From: Zipacnadum sp036504235
GTDB lineage: Bacteria; Armatimonadota; Zipacnadia; Zipacnadales; Zipacnadaceae
Direction of reading: 5' to 3'
Assembly (NCBI GenBank): GCA_036504235.1
Contig: DASXVN010000051.1
Location: forward strand, 1 to 60,980
DNA length: 60,980 bases
In this document: piece after piece, positions 56,584 to 60,980 of the stretch
Layout: the number at the start of each line of letters is the position of its first letter
Numbering within the stretch: the stretch's first letter is position 1
Notes under the pieces: generated by a model
What the model saw: only the letters and a program-made list of their open reading frames with translations
Told to the model about the DNA's origin: nothing
The model's database searches: none
Translations under genes and position numbers: made by a program

Positions 56584-57249
56584 ATGCTGGTGTTGGAGGC
56601 CTTTGACCTTTACCGGTTCTACCACATCGGCGATGATGAGACCCTCGCGCTGCGCGGGGTTTCTCTGCGCGTGGAAGCCGGGGAGACCGTTGCGGTGAGG
56701 GGGCCTTCCGGCAGCGGCAAGTCCACCTTGCTGTCCTGTCTGGCGGGCCTGGACGAGCCGGACGGCGGCTATGTCCTGCTTTCGGGGCGACGGCTTACGC
56801 GCCGTTCCGAAACGGAGCGCGCCGCCCGCCGCGCCCGGGAGATCGGCCTCATGCTGCAGGCCGGGAATCTGTTCGACCACCTCTCCGTGGAGGACAACCT
56901 CCGCCTCCCTATGCACCTGGCCGGTCGGGTGGATGCCCACCGCGTTGCGGAGTTGCTCGATCTGGTGGGTTTGTCCTCGCGCCGACACGCTTACCCGCGG
57001 CACATCTCGGGAGGCGAGTCGGCGCGCGCCGCTATCGCCGTGGCGCTGGCTACCTCCCCGGCGTTGCTGTTGGCTGACGAACCCACGGGAGAGGTGGACG
57101 CGGAAAGCGAGGAGCGGATCCTACAGCTCTTCGCGACCTTCTGCAGCGGCGGCGGAGCGGCGGTTATCGCCACGCACAGCCCCGCTATCGCCGCGCGGGC
57201 CAGCCGAGTCGTCCGGTTGCTGGATGGGCGGGTGGTTGAGGATGTCTGA
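56584..57249 (+). CDS. ABC transporter ATPase (LolD/MacB type), variant signature
   Basis: Cytosolic ATPase of 221 residues in the MacB/LolD subfamily. Walker A GPSGSGKST is at residues 40-48, Walker B is ALLLADEPTGEVD, and the H-loop is VIATHSP. The ABC signature reads ISGGESARAAIAVALAT instead of the usual LSGGQQQRVAIARAL: the Gln/Arg positions are altered, which may weaken catalysis at one site. It is paired with a second ATPase with a canonical signature, so the two could form an asymmetric dimer on one permease. The next gene overlaps by eight bases. Confidence 0.88.
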   Translation: MLVLEAFDLYRFYHIGDDETLALRGVSLRVEAGETVAVRGPSGSGKSTLLSCLAGLDEPDGGYVLLSGRRLTRRSETERAARRAREIGLMLQAGNLFDHLSVEDNLRLPMHLAGRVDAHRVAELLDLVGLSSRRHAYPRHISGGESARAAIAVALATSPALLLADEPTGEVDAESEERILQLFATFCSGGGAAVIATHSPAIAARASRVVRLLDGRVVEDV

Positions 57250-57904
57250 GTCCCTCGTCGCCGTCCGCCACGCCAGCCGTATCTACCCCTATGGCCAGTC
57301 CGAAGTGGTGGCTTTGTCCGACGTGACCTGCACCGTCGAGCCCGGCGCTCGCATCGCCATTATGGGGCCTTCGGGGAGCGGCAAGTCCACTTTGCTGCAA
57401 CTGATGGGCGGGTTGGATCGGCCCACCTCCGGCGAGATATCCTGGCCGGCGCTGGGCCCTCCCGCGGGCTTGCGCCCAGCCCAGGTGGGGTTGGTCTTTC
57501 AGACGCAGAGCCTGCTCGCGCCGCTCACGGCCCTCGAGAACGTAGAACTGCCGCTGCTCCTGCAGTCAGTGGCGTCCAAGACAGCGCGTGATGCTGCGCG
57601 AGACGCGTTGGAGAGCCTGGACCTGGGCGAAATCGCCGACAAGCTGCCGGAGGAGATCTCCGGCGGGCAGGCCCAGCGCGTGGCGGTAGCTCGGGCCCTG
57701 GTCAGTCGGCCCCGCCTGCTGCTGGCGGACGAACCTACCGGCCAACTCGACCACCCCACCGCGCAGCACCTCTTCGACGTCCTACTCCAAGTGCTCGAGC
57801 AGTCGCACCTCGCGTTGGTCGTGGCGACTCATGACCCGGCCATTGCGGACCGCCTGCCTGCCCAGTGGCGGATGCATCACGGGGTGCTGGAGGCGCCGAC
57901 ATGA
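57242..57904 (+). CDS. ABC transporter ATPase (LolD/MacB type)
   Basis: Second ATPase, 220 residues. Walker A GPSGSGKST near residues 42-50, Q-loop VGLVFQTQSLLAPLTALENV, canonical signature ISGGQAQRVAVARAL, Walker B LLLADEPTGQLD and H-loop VVATHDPA. ATG at 57242 overlaps the preceding gene by eight bases; the long frame upstream is inside that gene and rejected. The stop overlaps the permease ATG by four bases. The pair is typical of MacB-like exporters that move lipoproteins, peptides or drugs. Confidence 0.9.
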   Translation: MSESLVAVRHASRIYPYGQSEVVALSDVTCTVEPGARIAIMGPSGSGKSTLLQLMGGLDRPTSGEISWPALGPPAGLRPAQVGLVFQTQSLLAPLTALENVELPLLLQSVASKTARDAARDALESLDLGEIADKLPEEISGGQAQRVAVARALVSRPRLLLADEPTGQLDHPTAQHLFDVLLQVLEQSHLALVVATHDPAIADRLPAQWRMHHGVLEAPT

Positions 57905-60561
57905 GCATGGCCGGAAGGTGGCTGGCAGGGCTGTTGACTCACCGCCTAGGCCGACTCCTGGGGGCGATCGTGGGGGTGGGCATGACCATCGCGCTGCTGG
58001 CCTCGTTGGGGGCGTTTTTGTCCGCCAGCGGGGCCTCGCTCACGCAGCGGGCGATTGCGGATGTCCCCGTGGACTGGCAGGTACAACTCAACCCCTCGGC
58101 TGACCTCGCCGCCGTCCAGACCGCCTTGGGCCAGGCCACTACGGTCTCAACGCTGGAACCAGTCGGCTACGCGGAGGTGGCCTCGCTTAGCGCCAGCGCC
58201 GGGGGAACCGTGCAGACTACCGGCGCCGGCCAGGTCCTGGGCCTGAGCCCGCGCTACCGAGACACCTTCCCCGCCGAAGTGCGCCAGTTGATCGGGGCAA
58301 CCCAGGGCGTGCTCGTAGCGCAGCAGACGGCGGCCAATCTGCACGTGCGACCGGGCGACACCGTCACCCTCGCCCGCCTGGGGTTGCCCCCCGTAAAGGT
58401 GAAAGTCGCGGGCGTCGTGGACCTGCCCCAGGCCGACTCGCTGTTCCAGGCGGTGGGGGTGCCGGCGGGGGCCGCCCCGCAAGCCCCACCCGACAACGTA
58501 CTGCTCCTGCCCAGCACTCAGTGGCACACGCTCTTCGATCCGCAAGCGCGGGTGCGCCCCGATTCCGTGCGCCGGCAGTTGCACGTCAGAATAGCCCACA
58601 GTCTGCCGACGGCTCCCGAAGCCGCTTACGCGCGGGTACACCAGCAGGCGAACAACCTGGAAGCGCGGGTGGCGGGCAGCGCCCTCGTGGCCGACAATCT
58701 CGGGGCCCGGCTCTTGAACGTTCGGGAGGATGCCCTCTACGCGAGGGTCCTGTTTCTATTTCTGGGTTTGCCGGGCGCGCTACTCGCGATCCTGCTGACT
58801 CTCGCGATTACGGCCTCCGGGGTGCGCCGCCGCCGCCAGGAGCAGGCCCTGCTGCGGATTCGCGGCGCGTCGCTCTCCCAGATTCTGCGCCTGGCGGCCT
58901 GGGAGGCGCTGATCGTGGGGCTGGGAGGCATCCTCCTCGGGGTGGCGCTGGCTGGGCTGGCTGATCTGGTCCTCTTGCCCGGCGCGATTCACGCTACTCG
59001 CAGCACGGTGCTCTGGACCGCAGGAGCGGCGCTGGGCGGTTTCGGCCTAGCTCTGGCCGCGGTGCTCTTCCCCGCCTGGAGGCAGGCGCGTAGTCTGACG
59101 GTAACGGCCGCGCGGGCCACCGTGGGCCGGGACTTTCGCCACCTGTGGCAGCGGGCCTATGTGGACGTAATCGTGCTGGCGGTCGGCGCGGTCGAGTTCT
59201 GGCGGACGGCGAGCAGTGGCTATCAGGTGGTGCTGGCGCCGGAAGGGGTGTCGGGCACCGCGGTGAACTATGAGGCCTTCCTCGCTCCGCTGTGCCTGTG
59301 GATTGGCGGGGTGCTGCTGGCCCATCGCCTGGTGGAGGTGCTCCTGGCGCGAGGGCGTCGGGGACTGGCCCAGGCTCTGCGTCCGCTGGCCGGCAGTCTC
59401 GCGGACGTGGTTGCCGCCAGTCTCGGCCGCCAGCGCATACTCATTACTCAGGGGCTGGTGCTGGTGGCCTTGGCCGTCTCTTTCGCCGTATCCACCGCCC
59501 TCTTCAACACGACCTACAATGCACAGTCCCGGGTGGATGCCGAGTTGACCAATGGAGCGGATGTGACGGTTACCGGCTCGACCTCGTCACCCGCCGGTCG
59601 CAAGCTCCCCGAACTGGCCGCCCTGCCCGGAGTGGTCGCGGCCCAACCCCTGCAGCATCGCTTTGCCTACGTGGGCAACGATCTGCAGGACCTCTATGGC
59701 CTTGACCCGCTCCACCTTCCGGAGGCAACAAACGTGGCCAATGCCTACTTCGCCGGCGGGGATGCCCCGGCGACGCTGGCGGCTCTTGCCCGACAGCCGG
59801 ACGGCGTCCTGGTCTCGGAAGAGACGGTGAAGGACTTCCAGCTCCAGCCAGGGGATCTGCTCAACCTGCGTCTGCAGAACGCCCGCGATCACCAGTACCA
59901 TGTGGTTCCCTTCCACTTCCTAGGCGTGGCGCGGGAGTTTCCGACCGCCCCCAAGGACTCCTTCCTGGTGGCCAATGCCCAGTATCTGGCGCAGCAGAGC
60001 GGCAACGACGCGGCGGAGGTCGTGCTCTTGCGCACTCGGACTGACCCGGCGCAGGTGGCGACGGCGGCCCGCGCGGTGGTCAGTGCTATGCCCGGGGTCA
60101 CAGTGACGGACCTGGGTTCCGCGCAGGCAACGATTAGCTCGAGCCTGACCTCGCTGGACCTGCGGGGCCTGACCCGCCTGGAGTTGGCGTTTGCGGTTGT
60201 GCTGGTGCCGCTGGCCACCGGCCTGATGTTGGCGCTGGGCATGGCCGAGCGCCGCCGCACGTTTGCCGTGCTGGTAGCGCTGGGGGCTAAGGGCAACCAG
60301 TTGGGCGCTTTCCTCTGGAGCGAAGGCCTGGTGACTCTGATCGGCGGAGGGGTAGTCGGAAGCGCCCTGGGGTTTGGGCTGGCGCTGACGCTCGTGAAGG
60401 TGCTCACGGGCGTCTTCGACCCGCCGCCTGAGTCGCTGAGCGTTCCCTGGGCTTATCTGGCGGTACTGGCGGCAGCGGCGGTGGCTTCGACCTGCCTCGC
60501 GGTGTGGAGTGTCAGACGCCTGGCGCAACGGTCCGTGGTGGCGGACCTGCGGGGGCTCTAG
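57901..60561 (+). CDS. FtsX-family ABC permease
   Basis: Large inner-membrane permease of 886 residues. An N-terminal helix (about 17-41) precedes a periplasmic domain of about 240 residues. Then come helices near residues 280-305 and 345-372, with the FtsX-type ITASGVRRRRQEQALLRIRGAS between them and AVLFPAWRQARSLT after. A second unit follows: helix near 525-546, periplasmic domain to about 755, and LAVVLVPLATGLMLALGMAERRRTF near 770-795 with closing helices to VWSVRRLAQRSVVADLRG. The layout is a duplicated FtsX unit. ATG 57901 in an ATGA overlap with the ATPase gene. Substrate unknown. Confidence 0.88.
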   Translation: MSMAGRWLAGLLTHRLGRLLGAIVGVGMTIALLASLGAFLSASGASLTQRAIADVPVDWQVQLNPSADLAAVQTALGQATTVSTLEPVGYAEVASLSASAGGTVQTTGAGQVLGLSPRYRDTFPAEVRQLIGATQGVLVAQQTAANLHVRPGDTVTLARLGLPPVKVKVAGVVDLPQADSLFQAVGVPAGAAPQAPPDNVLLLPSTQWHTLFDPQARVRPDSVRRQLHVRIAHSLPTAPEAAYARVHQQANNLEARVAGSALVADNLGARLLNVREDALYARVLFLFLGLPGALLAILLTLAITASGVRRRRQEQALLRIRGASLSQILRLAAWEALIVGLGGILLGVALAGLADLVLLPGAIHATRSTVLWTAGAALGGFGLALAAVLFPAWRQARSLTVTAARATVGRDFRHLWQRAYVDVIVLAVGAVEFWRTASSGYQVVLAPEGVSGTAVNYEAFLAPLCLWIGGVLLAHRLVEVLLARGRRGLAQALRPLAGSLADVVAASLGRQRILITQGLVLVALAVSFAVSTALFNTTYNAQSRVDAELTNGADVTVTGSTSSPAGRKLPELAALPGVVAAQPLQHRFAYVGNDLQDLYGLDPLHLPEATNVANAYFAGGDAPATLAALARQPDGVLVSEETVKDFQLQPGDLLNLRLQNARDHQYHVVPFHFLGVAREFPTAPKDSFLVANAQYLAQQSGNDAAEVVLLRTRTDPAQVATAARAVVSAMPGVTVTDLGSAQATISSSLTSLDLRGLTRLELAFAVVLVPLATGLMLALGMAERRRTFAVLVALGAKGNQLGAFLWSEGLVTLIGGGVVGSALGFGLALTLVKVLTGVFDPPPESLSVPWAYLAVLAAAAVASTCLAVWSVRRLAQRSVVADLRGL

Positions 60562-60583
60562 AGTCGGTTCCCTACGTGCCCAA

Positions 60584-60919
60584 TCACCGACCGGTCTGGA
60601 CCGCCAACACCCGACACTCACTGCTACCCAGCCAGTTGCGAAAGTCGTCCAAGAGGGGGAGCCAATCAGAACACCTGAGCCCTTCTGCTAGCCAGCAGAA
60701 GGGCTCTTTGTTGTCTGGATGCAGGTTCTCGCCATCGAAAGTGCAGTTCGATAGTAGGATGTCCAGCAGGTTCCCCTTTTCCGTTTGGGGCTGACTCAGA
60801 CCTAGTGGGCAGGCGCGCTGGGCCAGCCGGACCAGCTTCACTCCCGCGTCGTAATGCCGTGACGGATCTACTGGTTCTGATTCTGCAGGACAATCGTTAG
60901 GAAGGTCGTCTGCTGGTCT
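60584..60919 (-). pseudogene. C-terminal remnant of a large serine recombinase
   Basis: On the minus strand an open frame ending at 60584 reads HYDAGVKLVRLAQRA, then KGNLLDILLSNCTFDGENLHPDNKEPFCWLAEG and DDFRNWLGSS. This pattern (GVxLLELAQxA, LLxxVLSNCTxxxGxLxPxxxxPFDxLAEG, WL near the end) is the conserved tail of resolvase/recombinase-domain integrases. The frame is closed by an in-frame TGA at 60920-60922, and no continuation is visible to the window edge. No N-terminal catalytic domain is present here. It probably marks a decayed mobile element beginning outside the window. Assignment is from recollection of the family tail. Confidence 0.6.
60677..60713 (+). terminator. Intrinsic terminator after the exporter operon
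   Basis: A perfect 13-bp stem (60677-60689 with 60694-60706, arm GAGCCCTTCTGCT), four-base loop AGCC and tail TTTGTTG. It lies 115 bases past the permease stop. Unusually it falls inside the recombinase remnant on the opposite strand, where the same bases encode EPFCWLAEGL. Confidence 0.75.
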
Positions 60920-60980
60920 TCATGGTCTACGTTGCCCTCATCTTGATCCTGCAAGTCAAGCCCTGCCGGAGGTTTGACGT

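Overview
GC-rich bacterial chromosome segment (about two thirds G+C by eye), densely coded, with many ATG-A start/stop overlaps and frequent GTG/TTG starts. Several features point to a diderm member of the Terrabacteria, with Armatimonadota my best guess: an MlaD-like protein that carries a long helical stretch and a beta-rich C-terminus, a DUF1559-like pseudopilin, and an 11-gene complex I locus without nuoEFG. This placement is inference; no rRNA gene is present to test it.

Layout. (1) 1-1451: three leftward genes (half-size EamA transporter, YbjQ family protein, thioredoxin-like lipoprotein). (2) 1588-1846: a candidate small RNA with its own near-consensus promoter and terminator. (3) 1893-17664: a consensus sigma70 promoter and a complex I operon nuoABC-x-DHI-y-JK-MFS-LMN, ending in a polyprenyl diphosphate synthase that may make the quinone side chain. 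Three unrelated genes interrupt it: an AT-rich membrane-anchored orphan, an unknown multi-spanning membrane protein and an MFS transporter. (4) 17661-26172, leftward: DUF1559-like pseudopilin, a PEPCK/HprK-fold P-loop protein, and the translation operon rpmE-DUF1385-prfA-prmC-tsaC-ychF. (5) 26949-36859, rightward: mlaE-mlaF-mlaD lipid transport, rplI, dnaB, purD, purE, purF, purM. (6) 37412-41107, leftward: FHA-GAF histidine kinase, glycosyltransferase 9, polysaccharide deacetylase. (7) 41179-48217, rightward: phosphodiesterase/phosphatase family protein, hflX, copA, Gfo/Idh oxidoreductase. (8) 48459-52093: AhpD-like, GNAT, MFS, FabG-like and lipoyl/PSBD genes, then tRNA-Asn. (9) 52435-60561: a two-component system divergent from a COG4705 membrane protein, then a lipoprotein/two-ATPase/FtsX-permease exporter. 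(10) 60584-60919: remnant of a large serine recombinase.

The most unusual property is the intergenic DNA. Almost every longer gap is a mosaic of short, mostly palindromic modules that recur across the window, sometimes nested inside one another. In purE a mosaic lies inside the coding frame and is translated as an N-terminal extension. Separately, the nuoM-nuoN gap carries four GTAAGA-N3-TCTTAC palindromes that look like an operator array or a structured element. No CRISPR array, rRNA or intact insertion sequence was seen.
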